NCBI GenBank assembly: GCA_030693535.1
Contig: JAUYAL010000018.1
Location: 6,227 to 70,226 of the forward strand
DNA from: Methylotenera sp.
Lineage (GTDB): Bacteria; Pseudomonadota; Gammaproteobacteria; Burkholderiales; Methylophilaceae
DNA length: 64,000 nt
Direction: 5' to 3'
This document shows positions 51,069-60,305 of this stretch, in pieces. Numbering within the stretch: the first letter of the stretch is position 1; every line of letters begins with the position of its first letter. The notes under the pieces were generated by a model that ran no database searches, was not told the DNA's origin, and saw only the letters and a list, made by a program, of their open reading frames with translations. The position numbers and the translations under genes are program-made.

Positions 51069-51760
51069 GGTTTACCCCCATTATCTACATTTTTTGTTGC
51101 TGGAATGAGTGCATCTGACTCTGTAATAATTGATTGCAATTTAAATTCAATATAAGGCGATTCGGTGTTTGCTATATCTGGAATAGCTACTTTATTAGTA
51201 GCAGCATCAGTTTTGGACTGACTCATATTAAGTCCTGAGAACTGCTTGCCCTGAAGCGCGGGCTCATGACTTAAGCGTGAGAGGTATTCCGGCACAAGAT
51301 TAGCTTCTAATGTACGCCCATTAATATTTAATTGCTGAGTATTGCTATCAATGCTAAATCCAGTTAGCCATAAGCCTTCAAGCGTTTGTTTAGCAAACGC
51401 GCGCATTAAAGCCGCGTAACCTTTATCAGGTGTCGCAGAACTCATACTCACAGTTTGCAAAACTTGCTGTTGCATAGCTTCTTTTAACTCCAGTTGCGTA
51501 ATTTGATCTTGTAATGCTTTATCTAACTCACGAGGCGCATGTAGCAACGCACTTTGTTTTAACTGCGCTTGTATTGCAGATAATTCTTCTGCTACTTGGC
51601 TACGCTGTATTATTCGTAAAGACAGCTGTTTTTGAGCATAAGCATAATAGCCAAACATCAAGACCAACAATAACCCTAACGTTATCGCTATAGTATTAGT
51701 ATTTAAAAAATCCTTTTGCTTGATTAGAGTGGGATTTAGTAGGTTAATCTGCTGACTCAT
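51065..51760 (-). CDS. PilN-like MSHA biogenesis protein (MshI2)
   Basis: A 231-residue bitopic protein with the PilN opening QQINLLNPTL, a single transmembrane helix at about residues 23-41, a coiled coil (AEELSAIQAQLKQSALL) and a ferredoxin-like periplasmic domain (LEGLWLTGFSIDSNTQQL). In Vibrio this is called MshI2. It pairs with the ATPase-like MshI upstream and MshJ downstream. Both neighbours overlap it by 4 bases, indicating coupled translation. Confidence 0.87.
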   Translation of the reverse strand: MSQQINLLNPTLIKQKDFLNTNTIAITLGLLLVLMFGYYAYAQKQLSLRIIQRSQVAEELSAIQAQLKQSALLHAPRELDKALQDQITQLELKEAMQQQVLQTVSMSSATPDKGYAALMRAFAKQTLEGLWLTGFSIDSNTQQLNINGRTLEANLVPEYLSRLSHEPALQGKQFSGLNMSQSKTDAATNKVAIPDIANTESPYIEFKLQSIITESDALIPATKNVDNGGKP

Positions 51761-52698
51761 GACTTAGCCTCACGTAATGCCGCGCCCAGTACAGGTAATA
51801 TCGCTGCCTGAAATTCTAAGTCGCCTAAATCAACAACAGCGTCTATATCGAATATTTCTGGTAAATCAAATCGGTCTACTTGTACATAAAGAGATGTTTT
51901 TAGGTAATCATAAAAGTCTTCGCGTCCTGGAAATGGCGCTAAAACTAACCGATTGATACTGACATAAGGCACATTGCGTTCAAAGTTGTCCAATGAGCGT
52001 TGAATGTCCAAAGATAAACGCTCAAAAGATGCTGATTTACTTTCACTACTCACTTCATTATGAATTTGCATGTAACCCATATCAGTACTGCGTGAATAAT
52101 AAAGTTCACCACCAGATGTAAATGTGAGCAGGCCGCTAGACTCTTTCAGGGAAAGTAATGCTAAACCACGATTTTCTTGCTCAAGATAAGTTGCAATATT
52201 ACGTTGTGCTAGTTCGGCGATATCAATGACCTCCAAATCGGTGTCGGCGCAATCTACTAAGCGTTGCATATAGTCAGCAATCAACGCATTACGCGCAGTT
52301 GCTGCGTAAATATTAGCTTGTCGATGATTATTGCTTGGGTCTTTCGGAATGTTAATGACATCGATAGTTGCCTGGTCTATGGGATAATCAATAGCGTCTT
52401 TAAGCTTCCAGTAAGTTGCCTGCTTTAACTCCTCATTAGGCACATTCGGCTTTTCAATTTGTATTAATTGGTATTCTCCATTATTCAACAATAAAGAACA
52501 GTGTCGCTCTGATAAATTCAAATTGGCAGCTAAAATTTTACAATCATTATTATCTTTAAGACTTTCTTTCTCGATTGCAGCAAGCAGAACTTTTGGCTTT
52601 TTATTGCCATCGTTTAACACATGCGCAACACAAGTACCTTGCTCAGAAGTGCTCATTGCCAGCCAACCGGGTTTTTTCTTTTTGTTAAAAATTCGCAT
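51757..52698 (-). CDS. mshI: MSHA biogenesis protein MshI (PilM-like actin fold)
   Basis: A 313-residue cytoplasmic protein with MshI traits: N-terminal basic RIFNKKKKPGWLAM, PNVPNEELKQATYWKLKDAIDYP, IYAATARNALIADYMQRLVD, ALLSLKESSGLLTFTSGGELYYSR, and the C-terminal VLGAALRE. PilM-like proteins bind the N-terminal peptide of PilN and form the cytoplasmic ring of the pilus machine. In this locus it follows mshQ by about 100 bases, so an internal promoter could exist here. Confidence 0.88.
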   Translation of the reverse strand: MRIFNKKKKPGWLAMSTSEQGTCVAHVLNDGNKKPKVLLAAIEKESLKDNNDCKILAANLNLSERHCSLLLNNGEYQLIQIEKPNVPNEELKQATYWKLKDAIDYPIDQATIDVINIPKDPSNNHRQANIYAATARNALIADYMQRLVDCADTDLEVIDIAELAQRNIATYLEQENRGLALLSLKESSGLLTFTSGGELYYSRSTDMGYMQIHNEVSSESKSASFERLSLDIQRSLDNFERNVPYVSINRLVLAPFPGREDFYDYLKTSLYVQVDRFDLPEIFDIDAVVDLGDLEFQAAILPVLGAALREAKS

Positions 52699-52801
52699 GT
52701 TGTTATCTCAGTAAATCATTAAAAGCCAATAAATGCAGAATGCATTACATATAACATTAAGTTTATTACTTAACTTATTGTTATATATATTATTAGATAT
52801 G

Positions 52802-55800
52802 TTAATAGTTCTCTCTCAAATAAATAATAGGGGTCTTGTAGATACCAAACGTTGCGCGTGAGCTAGGGTAAGCTCCAAACCAAGGTATATTTGCCGACGT
52901 AGCATTACTTTCAGCTGCTGAGATACAGGTTTTACCATTGGCTGTATTCAAATTAATGGTTAAATCTACGCTGCCATTATTACCAGATCCTGGTTTGGTT
53001 AATCTTAATAAACTTGACACACCATTGACGAGCAACCCCGTGCCGCTGATATAGACTAGTTGCGTTTCACAGACAGGCAGCGCATTTGATAGATTGATTT
53101 TATAATTACTCATGGCAATACTAGAAGCTGGAACCGTAGTGCAGTTGTCGAGTTGATTTCTAATGTAAGAAGAGCCATTCCAGTATTGAGCCTCTAGGGG
53201 AATAGGTAGGGCCAACAATTCAGAACCGTATGCATTTTGCAGACGAAGGCGGCCGCTACGTATTATTCCTGTTCCTTCTGTGGTAGAAGATGTAACACTA
53301 TCAGTATCTACAGCACGCAATTTGATGACTGCCGGTGCAGTTTTAGCTAAGGTAAAAGTAAATGCGGGTGATGCATTAGCGATTCCTGCAATAAAAGAAT
53401 TTGCCGCAACCGATGCTGGCACAAGGCTACCTGCCGCAGAATTTGCATCTGAAAGGGTGGTGGTCTTAGAAAAGCTGCTTGCTCCATGGTAATTTTGTGT
53501 TCTTCCACCATTAAGATTACGTGCAATAATCTCGGTGTTAAATGGTTGTGCAGAGTAGGTAAAGCCGCCAGCGCTGCAACCTTGAGTCACCACTGTATCA
53601 AAATGATCTGGAGTAAAACGCCCAAAAAAGTTAGTTACGGAAGCGTTGCCGAAATTGCAGGAAAATTTTCCACCGCTATTCGTGAAGCCGCTTGCACAAT
53701 CACCTGCTACTGAATCAATGGCGGCAAATGTATCGTCATAAATACCATTGGCGTTGAATCTAAAGTAACCCACCTCGTCATAAGTGAAAGCAGCACCAAT
53801 AGCAGTGCCTGCGCTTGCCGCGCCAAAGGCGCCAGTAAATGAACCGGCTTGTAATGCACTGCTATGTGCTACAAGTTTTGTGTTGTCAATGCTAGGTGTG
53901 CCATTGTAGCCACTAAAGCCGGTGGCGGCCGTGAGTGAAAAATTACTACCAGCCGCTAAATTAGGGGTTGCCGTGGTGCTGGCGCCAGTCGCATCTGCAT
54001 TTGCATTGGTGGAGCTTACGGTGAAATTGGTTGGGCGAATAGCAAAGTTATCTGAAGAGCAGCCTTTGATAGCCGTGTTGCTATTGTCGGTAACGCGGCA
54101 TCGAACGTCTTTGTAAACGTTAGGCACGGTAAAGCTGATGCTTTTGCGACCCTGTTCGGTAGGCTGGTTAACTTTGGTAAATGTCAATATCTGACTGCTA
54201 ACTGTTGGATTTAGCGCTCCTCTGGATGCACAAACTGTAGCGCCAGAGCCATCCACCAGTTCCACTGTTACCGGTTTGTCTGCATCCGAGGCGTAAGAGG
54301 TAGCAACCGTAGCATCTGCTTTGCGAGCTACTACATCAAAACTGAAGGCCGTACTTGCCAGCTTAGTGTAGAGGCGACCTGTAATGGTGTTGGAATCAGC
54401 TGCTGAGGATGCATTGGCAGTGGTTTCCACGCAATTGAAGTCTGTCACGCAACTGACCACCGAGAATGTACAAGAAGTTGAGCCTCCAAAATTGCAGGTT
54501 GTAGCGCCAGTCAGAGGCGGAACTGCCGAGGTGTTAAAAGTGGTGGAGCCTGTTGATGGAAATGCGATTGGTGTGATGTTGACTGTGCTACTACCTGCTG
54601 GGATAGTGAACGCGCCCAAGCTAGGTAAGGAGGCTGGGTTGCCAGAAGATGTGAGCGTGCCAGTGGTAACTCCAGAAGTATAAGCTGTTGTCTGCGTAGC
54701 GTCCGCCCATGCCTTAATGGTGAATGTGTGGTTTGCGCAATTGGTGCCGCTTGCTGGCCCTTGGATTTCGTAGTGATGTGGCGGCGGAATGCAGGACAAA
54801 TTGTTAATGGTCATGTTACAGTTTGCGTAGGCTACAGTGCCTGCAAGGTTGGTGCAGCGTAACGCGCCTGCAGGTCTCACAGCAGCGCTGCTACCTAATG
54901 CAGCGGTCCCAGAGCTGCCTGTAGCCCATGTGATGTTGGCTGTTTGCAGAGGCTCTGATGGTTGGATGTTGAAGCTAGACGGGCTGATATTGGGATTAGT
55001 AGGGCTAGGTATTGCTGGTACACCGGCCACGGTCACTTGAGCGGTAATCAGTGAAGCAATGATGTTAGCTGCAGGACATGGCGCAGTGGCTGATGAGCAC
55101 GCCAGTACAGTAACCGGCTCTGCACAAAGTGTGGCGGCACCGTCATGGCGTATCTCGTAATGGTTTACTGCGGGCAACGGTGTGCAGCCAGTGGCGCTGG
55201 CATCCCAGCTATATATAAATGATTGGTTACTTAGCGCCGTGGTCTGATTATTGGCCAAAGTATTGCACAGGCCGGTACCATGCTGTAGGCCGATGCGCAG
55301 ATTGGGGTTGGACGCTATTGCTTGAATATTGCCGTAGGAATAGATGATCTGACCAGTGGACCATAGCTGTATCTGCATGTTCACAAGCGTGCCCGCTGCG
55401 CCGTAGTAGCCTACTTTTTTGAGTTGGATTACCAGCACTTGTGCGCCAGACACAGTTAGCATTTGGTGCTGGATGAAGCTCGCATTGGCAGGTTGAGATG
55501 GGCTGTTGGCATCCAGCACACCATTTGCACTGGCACTTTTCCATAAATCGGCCCAAAACGGCATGAGTGCTGGCTTGGGTGGGCTACCAAAGATTGTGGT
55601 TGGCAGGTTGTTGGGTGTGTATGAGGAGCCACCCGTGCTGCCAGTACCTACGGCCCCTGTTTCAAAGAAGATGACGCCATTGGTAGACATGCTCCAAGTG
55701 GTATAAGGCGTGCCAGCAAAGTTGAAGGTAAAACCAATAGGCATAACAGGTGACACAGCATCGTCGCAAGTATTGTAGGGGTTAGCCGAAGCCACGTTGT

Positions 55801-56083
55801 TGCCGCAACCGCCGCCATACCATGCTACTTGTGGTGAGGTAGAGGCGATGGCCAACTGGGGGTATGCGGTGGTGATGTTGGCGGTGTAGCCGTCGGCCTG
55901 AACATTGGTTGTCACCATCAACGCGAATAGCGTACTCAGCAGCAGGGTCACAGGTGTGCGCAGACCTGCGGCGGATAGGAAATTCAACCGTATGGATTTT
56001 TCTATAATTTCGCTAAGCTTAATCAAGGTTAAGCTAGCAAATATCAATTCGATAGAAGTCAACGAAAAAAATGGCTTTAGCAT
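52802..56083 (-). CDS. mshQ: MSHA biogenesis protein MshQ, large DUF6701 exported protein
   Basis: A 1093-residue exported protein. A hydrophobic export segment (PVTLLLSTLFALMVTTNVQA) lies at residues about 44-63, after an unusually long N-terminal extension. The start is therefore uncertain. Next comes a domain with WSMSTNGVIFFETGA and PALMPFWADLWK, resembling nidogen/lectin-type folds, then many Cys-bearing Ser/Thr/Ala-rich repeats. A C-terminal DUF6701-type region contains FYRFNANGIYDD-like and YGRLRLQNAYGSELL-like phrases (here YFRFNANGIYDD and SGRLRLQNAYGSELL). MshQ is probably a pilus-tip or surface adhesin. It lies 155 bases after mshP. Confidence 0.85.
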   Translation of the reverse strand: MLKPFFSLTSIELIFASLTLIKLSEIIEKSIRLNFLSAAGLRTPVTLLLSTLFALMVTTNVQADGYTANITTAYPQLAIASTSPQVAWYGGGCGNNVASANPYNTCDDAVSPVMPIGFTFNFAGTPYTTWSMSTNGVIFFETGAVGTGSTGGSSYTPNNLPTTIFGSPPKPALMPFWADLWKSASANGVLDANSPSQPANASFIQHQMLTVSGAQVLVIQLKKVGYYGAAGTLVNMQIQLWSTGQIIYSYGNIQAIASNPNLRIGLQHGTGLCNTLANNQTTALSNQSFIYSWDASATGCTPLPAVNHYEIRHDGAATLCAEPVTVLACSSATAPCPAANIIASLITAQVTVAGVPAIPSPTNPNISPSSFNIQPSEPLQTANITWATGSSGTAALGSSAAVRPAGALRCTNLAGTVAYANCNMTINNLSCIPPPHHYEIQGPASGTNCANHTFTIKAWADATQTTAYTSGVTTGTLTSSGNPASLPSLGAFTIPAGSSTVNITPIAFPSTGSTTFNTSAVPPLTGATTCNFGGSTSCTFSVVSCVTDFNCVETTANASSAADSNTITGRLYTKLASTAFSFDVVARKADATVATSYASDADKPVTVELVDGSGATVCASRGALNPTVSSQILTFTKVNQPTEQGRKSISFTVPNVYKDVRCRVTDNSNTAIKGCSSDNFAIRPTNFTVSSTNANADATGASTTATPNLAAGSNFSLTAATGFSGYNGTPSIDNTKLVAHSSALQAGSFTGAFGAASAGTAIGAAFTYDEVGYFRFNANGIYDDTFAAIDSVAGDCASGFTNSGGKFSCNFGNASVTNFFGRFTPDHFDTVVTQGCSAGGFTYSAQPFNTEIIARNLNGGRTQNYHGASSFSKTTTLSDANSAAGSLVPASVAANSFIAGIANASPAFTFTLAKTAPAVIKLRAVDTDSVTSSTTEGTGIIRSGRLRLQNAYGSELLALPIPLEAQYWNGSSYIRNQLDNCTTVPASSIAMSNYKINLSNALPVCETQLVYISGTGLLVNGVSSLLRLTKPGSGNNGSVDLTINLNTANGKTCISAAESNATSANIPWFGAYPSSRATFGIYKTPIIYLRENY

Positions 56084-56238
56084 GGCTTAACTAGTCTTGC
56101 TATAAATACAACGGTATGTAATGTTTCAGTATTCAAACTAAATCCCTGTACTATTTACAACAGATTAGGCCATTATGAAATAACAATATGTAATTTAATC
56201 CGTCAAATAAAAATGGTTTTACATACCATTAAATCATA

Positions 56239-56640
56239 TTAAAACTCTAGCGTTGCCGATAAGCTTCGCTCAGTACGTCCAATATCGCCTACAGTACCAC
56301 CTGAAGCCGATGTTGATATTGTGCTAAAAACTCTTTTGGTTACGCCACCTTCATCGTACGATTTTAAATCGCAGGTCACCGAAACTGTAAAGTCATCCAC
56401 ATGAAAGGTAGTTGGTGATACTGGGCAAACAGTTGGAGTGGCTGTAATGGTACTTATTGCCCATGACGTGCCTGCACGCGCCGCCCAGTAAGCTCTTGAA
56501 CCTTGAACATCTTGCGCTGAAGTCAGGTGCTGTGTGTTTGAAAATGTCAGCATGAACGCGCCTAAAGAGGCTAGAACCACCAGTAGAAAAATAGCGGCGA
56601 CAACGCTAAATCCGCGTTGGGTTTCTCGAACATTTATCAT
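56239..56640 (-). CDS. mshP: MSHA pilus protein MshP (minor pilin-like)
   Basis: A 133-residue protein with a short N-terminal RGFSVVAAIFLLVVLASLGAFML hydrophobic helix similar to PilX/MshP minor components. It keeps the family AYWAARAGTSWAI segment, a CxV-type disulfide region (PTVCPVSPTTFHVDDF...SVTCDL) and a LSATLEF tail. Like PilX it probably joins the tip complex of minor pilins. It overlaps mshO by 4 bases (56637-56640). Confidence 0.87.
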   Translation of the reverse strand: MINVRETQRGFSVVAAIFLLVVLASLGAFMLTFSNTQHLTSAQDVQGSRAYWAARAGTSWAISTITATPTVCPVSPTTFHVDDFTVSVTCDLKSYDEGGVTKRVFSTISTSASGGTVGDIGRTERSLSATLEF

Positions 56641-57464
56641 GGTGTATTGTTCACATGAACTTCGTGATACAGACTCACGGTTTCGTCACTGTCGGTAAAT
56701 TTAACAGTTAATTGCGCCAAGGCGTTTCGCTGTAAGTCGGAACTGTTATAAACGAAATTGCAAGAACTCACATTATTAGCCATGATGGCGCCGTTAATTG
56801 GGCAGGCGCTAACAAACGTGTTGCTTGCTGTGCGATAAAGTTTTCCGCCACTGCAAACATAAGCCACTACTTTTTCAGCGTTAGGAATTACATGAAAGCG
56901 GCTACTGCCAGAGGCTAAAGGAAATAATTTACTACCGATGCTTATTTTTATTTCATTGGCTAAAGACCCTGCACCTATGGCGGAAACCGTTGATGTGTTA
57001 TTGCCAACATAGGCATCATTAATACCAGCACCCAGGTTATACACTGCAATAACGTCGCCTGTAGCAATTGTTTGATCGGGCAGCGTACTATTCGCGCCCA
57101 GCATATCAAAGCTAGTATCAGCCACAGTGAAATCCAAAATATCGCCAGCGCCAGTGCTGTCAGTTTCAGCACGGTATCTTCCTCCAGTTTTTGTGGGGAT
57201 AAATTCTATACACTGTGTTGTTGGTGTGCGGATGCTATTAGGTAAAGCCTTGCTTATATCGCGAGACATGCGGCGAGCTGCAGTGTCAGCAATATCAGTC
57301 AGTGCTGAGCGGCGCGCACTATCAAAATAGGAATCAACAGGTTTTTTTATAAAAACAGCGACCATCGCACCCAAGATGCCCGTGATAACAATCACAATGA
57401 CCACCTCTACCAAAGTAAATCCTTGCATGCGAGGAAGTAGAGTTTTCAGTGATGGAGTTTTCAT
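56637..57464 (-). CDS. mshO: MSHA pilus minor pilin MshO
   Basis: A 275-residue prepilin with the cleavage motif QG/FTLVEVVIVIVITGIL (cut after Gly 15) and a hydrophobic helix to about residue 40. A large C-terminal head carries YVCSGGKLYR and paired cysteines (SACPINGAIMANNVSSCNF). This resembles GspJ/PilW-like minor pilins. It is encoded 23 bases after mshD and overlaps mshP by four bases. Confidence 0.9.
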   Translation of the reverse strand: MKTPSLKTLLPRMQGFTLVEVVIVIVITGILGAMVAVFIKKPVDSYFDSARRSALTDIADTAARRMSRDISKALPNSIRTPTTQCIEFIPTKTGGRYRAETDSTGAGDILDFTVADTSFDMLGANSTLPDQTIATGDVIAVYNLGAGINDAYVGNNTSTVSAIGAGSLANEIKISIGSKLFPLASGSSRFHVIPNAEKVVAYVCSGGKLYRTASNTFVSACPINGAIMANNVSSCNFVYNSSDLQRNALAQLTVKFTDSDETVSLYHEVHVNNTP

Positions 57465-57487
57465 TGAAGGCGTATTCCTCGCATCAT

Positions 57488-57922
57488 CTAATAATTAGCT
57501 CTATAGCCAGTCATAGAGATAGCCTCAGTGCCATGTGTTACGGTGACCACTACTTTTTTCATGCTAACGCCATTGAGCGCCGCAGGTGCGGCTACTACTA
57601 TGCCGATAGCGTAAGTAGAAAGTTCAACAGGGAGGTCAGTAAACAGCGCATTACTTTTACCATTATAGTCGTCAACGTCATCATAATTATCGCGGCCAGT
57701 TTCACCTACTTCTGTCGCATCAGGGTCAGCATAATCTTTAAGTAAAATTTCAGCTAGAATGGAATCGGCCAGTGCTGCAGATTGCTTACGTATCATTGGA
57801 TCTGCGCTTGATTTGACCACAGTATTCATTACAGAAAGAATGCCGACGACACCAATACTCACTATTATTATAAATATGACCAGTTCAACTAGCGTGAAAC
57901 CCGATTGATGCCTGTTAATCAT
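57488..57922 (-). CDS. mshD: MSHA pilus minor pilin MshD
   Basis: A 144-residue prepilin with SG/FTLVELVIFIIIVSIGVVGIL after a seven-residue basic leader. The head domain includes QSAALADSILAEILLKDYADPD, the PilV/GspI-like signature. The C-terminus has VVVTVTHG. Minor pilins of this class form the tip complex with MshC, MshO and MshP. It overlaps mshC by 8 bases. Confidence 0.9.
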   Translation of the reverse strand: MINRHQSGFTLVELVIFIIIVSIGVVGILSVMNTVVKSSADPMIRKQSAALADSILAEILLKDYADPDATEVGETGRDNYDDVDDYNGKSNALFTDLPVELSTYAIGIVVAAPAALNGVSMKKVVVTVTHGTEAISMTGYRANY

Positions 57923-58376
57923 AAACGTAACCTGTGGAGGACTCTACCGTGATGCCAGTACTACCAGCAATGGCAATGGTAACGTTAGCACTCTGATTGG
58001 TGCTGCCTAGCGGCGTAAACTGAAATGCGGCGACTGAACCGCTGAGGCCAGTGCCGCCACGCGGTGTGTTTGGTAGTGCAGGTACAGCATTACATATGCC
58101 GTCAGCAGGGGAGTCTGTATCGATTGTCATGGTCACGCCTGTGGCATTTAATGAGATGCAAACTGTTCGACGCTGAGCAATTGCAGTTTTTTGCGCATAA
58201 CGCAGCAAAGATAAAGTCTCATCATGAAAACCACGGCTTTCAAAAACACTTTGGTCAGCAAAGCGAGGTAAAACGGCAATGGAAAGAATGCCGACAATAA
58301 TCATCACCGTAATTAACTCGACAAGCGTGAAACCTGTTTGGTGAGATGCTGCTATTTTTTTAATTTCACCTTGCAT
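57915..58376 (-). CDS. mshC: MSHA pilus minor pilin MshC
   Basis: A 153-residue prepilin with TG/FTLVELITVMIIVGILSIAVLPRF. The head has SLLRYAQKTAIAQRRTVCISL, the GspH/FimT type signature, then a CNAVPALPNTPRGG segment. It would serve as a tip minor pilin. A gap of about 266 bases with a hairpin separates it from mshA, so its expression may be lower than that of the main pilin. Confidence 0.9.
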   Translation of the reverse strand: MQGEIKKIAASHQTGFTLVELITVMIIVGILSIAVLPRFADQSVFESRGFHDETLSLLRYAQKTAIAQRRTVCISLNATGVTMTIDTDSPADGICNAVPALPNTPRGGTGLSGSVAAFQFTPLGSTNQSANVTIAIAGSTGITVESSTGYVYD

Positions 58377-58585
58377 AGGCTATTTTTTAATAATGCTTTC
58401 CAAAATATAATCAAGTGGTTTAGTTGTTTTTATAGAACGTATTAGTACAACGCCCACTATTTGGGCTACAAGGTTATGCATGCTCCTACGGTTTGTTTCA
58501 TTTTTGTAGTCTTGATGCAGCGAGACCATCAAGGTCTTCTCCGCAGAATATATGCGTTGAAGCACATTATTCTAAATGAAAGCGA

Positions 58586-58616
58586 AATCAAGGGGTTTGG
58601 TGATAAACCCTTGATT
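58586..58616. terminator. Hairpin between mshA and mshC (possible attenuator)
   Basis: AATCAAGGGGTTT pairs with AAACCCTTGATT around GGTGAT, with one bulged G. It lies 26 bases past the mshA stop on the minus strand. No T-run follows, so it may reduce read-through and stabilise the pilin message rather than end transcription. Confidence 0.5.
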
Positions 58617-58642
58617 CCATCAAGGCTACGCTTGCTTTCTGG

Positions 58643-59056
58643 TTAGACGGCGGCGCCAATAATAGTGAAGGTGGCTGGTGTTGCAGTGCCCTTGTTAAGG
58701 GTACATAGGGCGGATGCTCCGTTCGCTACTACTGCAGTGTCTGCGGTTATGTAATACGCGGTTGCTGATACAGTAGTTCCTAGTATTATTGTTGGAAGTA
58801 ACAAGGCGCCGGCGTCGGCACAGCTATTAACTTGTACACACTTGTTCGCTGTAACCACATTGCCTACAGCAGAGCAACCAGCGTAGTTAATTGCTACAGC
58901 TGAAGCAAGCCCACCAGCAACACCTTTAATTGCTGCATTTTCTGCATCCCCAGATAAATCTACAAACTTCGGCAAAGCTGTTGCAGCCAAAATCCCCAAA
59001 ATAACAATCACAACCACTAATTCTATTAAGGTAAAACCTTGTTGAGTATTACGCAT
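58643..59056 (-). CDS. mshA: MshA-type major pilin, copy 2
   Basis: A 137-residue type IVa pilin: leader MRNTQQG, then [27 protein letters not shown], the MshA style. The head has four cysteines ([15 protein letters not shown] and SALCTL) and an alanine-rich helix [21 protein letters not shown]. It follows another MshA-like pilin by 53 bases. Which of the two is the main subunit is not clear; both are short of Vibrio MshA (about 170-180 residues). Confidence 0.87.
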   Translation of the reverse strand: MRNTQQGFTLIELVVVIVILGILAATALPKFVDLSGDAENAAIKGVAGGLASAVAINYAGCSAVGNVVTANKCVQVNSCADAGALLLPTIILGTTVSATAYYITADTAVVANGASALCTLNKGTATPATFTIIGAAV

Positions 59057-59109
59057 TACAATCTCCTAAGATATAAAAACAAAAAATAATATAAAACAGT
59101 ATTAAAAAA

Positions 59110-59622
59110 TTACAGGCAAGTTGATGTAAGTGCAGTACTGACGGCTATAGGCGCGACAATAGAACCTGCCGCAAATGTTGCTGCAGTGTAGGTAAATTCA
59201 CAGGTACCTGCTGTTGGACCAGGAACGGATATCGTGATTACGTTACCAGCCGCTGCGCCGCCACCTGCTAACACATAGTCAATAGGGCTGACAGTGCTTA
59301 ATCCAGCGGCTGTGATAATGCCAGCTAAATCTGCAGTCGGATATTGATTGACTACAGGTACATTTACACCTTCCATATTGATATTCATGGCAGCAACGTT
59401 GGTTGTACAGGGTATAGCTTGCGCTAAACATTGTGCATGTGCTAGTGCCGATGCCGAGCGCACTGCACCTAATGCACCATTAAGCTTGGCAATTCTTGCT
59501 CTCACCTGCATGTCAGTAAAACGGGGCAAGGCAATAGCTGCCAAAATGCCCAATATGACGATAACGACGACCAACTCGATTAATGTGAAACCAGATTGTT
59601 TATTTTTCATGTTTAACTTCAT
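59110..59622 (-). CDS. mshA: MshA-type pilin, copy 1
   Basis: A 170-residue type IVa pilin with [29 protein letters not shown]. The following RARIAKLNGALGAVRSASALAHAQCLA is a typical MshA helix, and cysteines at CLAQAIPC, GTCEF and STCL can form disulfides. An ATG at 59610 (MKNKQSG) gives a short leader and is equally possible. The head is Gly/Ala-rich with little charge. Good length match to Vibrio MshA makes it the stronger candidate for the major pilin. Confidence 0.87.
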   Translation of the reverse strand: MKLNMKNKQSGFTLIELVVVIVILGILAAIALPRFTDMQVRARIAKLNGALGAVRSASALAHAQCLAQAIPCTTNVAAMNINMEGVNVPVVNQYPTADLAGIITAAGLSTVSPIDYVLAGGGAAAGNVITISVPGPTAGTCEFTYTAATFAAGSIVAPIAVSTALTSTCL

Positions 59623-59687
59623 TTTTAATGTTCCTTTACAGTAGGGTTGTTGCTCAAAATTAGTATGTGTATATTAGTAGTGCAATA

Positions 59688-60284
59688 TTAATTCCACGTA
59701 TACTTACTTAGTGGGACTAAGGTAGCGCCTGCAATGTATGACGCTTTGTTACCAGACACAATGTCCATTTCTCCATATAGCACTCTCATGCCGTATCTCA
59801 CTTGATAATCATCTATAACTTCTGGCGTAAAGTACCGTCGATGTTTAACCATATATACAACCTGATGTGTTGATGCATCATAAAACCAGTTGCCACTTTC
59901 CAACAACTCAACCTTCACGTTATGCATTTCACCCAAATAGTTTTCTGGCTTCTGGGCGAGCAAATCTATAGGGTTTCGCTTAGCAAGGGCAGGGATATCA
60001 GACGTACGCTCAGCCATCATCAGACTTGCTGCTTCCATCCATAAACCACTTTTAATCATCGTTGCAGTATATTCCATGGCGGTTTTTTCAGCCTGCCCCT
60101 GATACCAAAATAGCCGATCTAAAGCTGCCGTTGCCATTACAGCCATGATACTAATCACAACAACCAGTTCTACTAGCGTAAAGCCTTTTGAAACTTTATG
60201 TGTACCTACGCAGGAACATGCACTGCTTGATCTATGTGAGGAGCTTGGACTAATTCTTGTCCATAATGGTTGATTTATCGACAT
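59688..60284 (-). CDS. MSHA pilin-like protein (MshB/MshF position)
   Basis: A 198-residue prepilin-type protein. The cleavage site KG/FTLVELVVVISIMAVMATAAL occurs after an exceptionally long leader of 34 residues rich in Ser and with two cysteines. No ATG, GTG or TTG occurs between the ATG and the site. The head holds DRLFWYQGQAEKTAMEYTA, seen in proteins encoded between mshG and mshA. It fits the MshB/MshF position but family assignment is uncertain. It begins 21 bases after the mshG stop. Confidence 0.8.
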   Translation of the reverse strand: MSINQPLWTRISPSSSHRSSSACSCVGTHKVSKGFTLVELVVVISIMAVMATAALDRLFWYQGQAEKTAMEYTATMIKSGLWMEAASLMMAERTSDIPALAKRNPIDLLAQKPENYLGEMHNVKVELLESGNWFYDASTHQVVYMVKHRRYFTPEVIDDYQVRYGMRVLYGEMDIVSGNKASYIAGATLVPLSKYTWN

Positions 60285-60305
60285 ATTTGGTCGCTTCTCA
60301 ACAAA

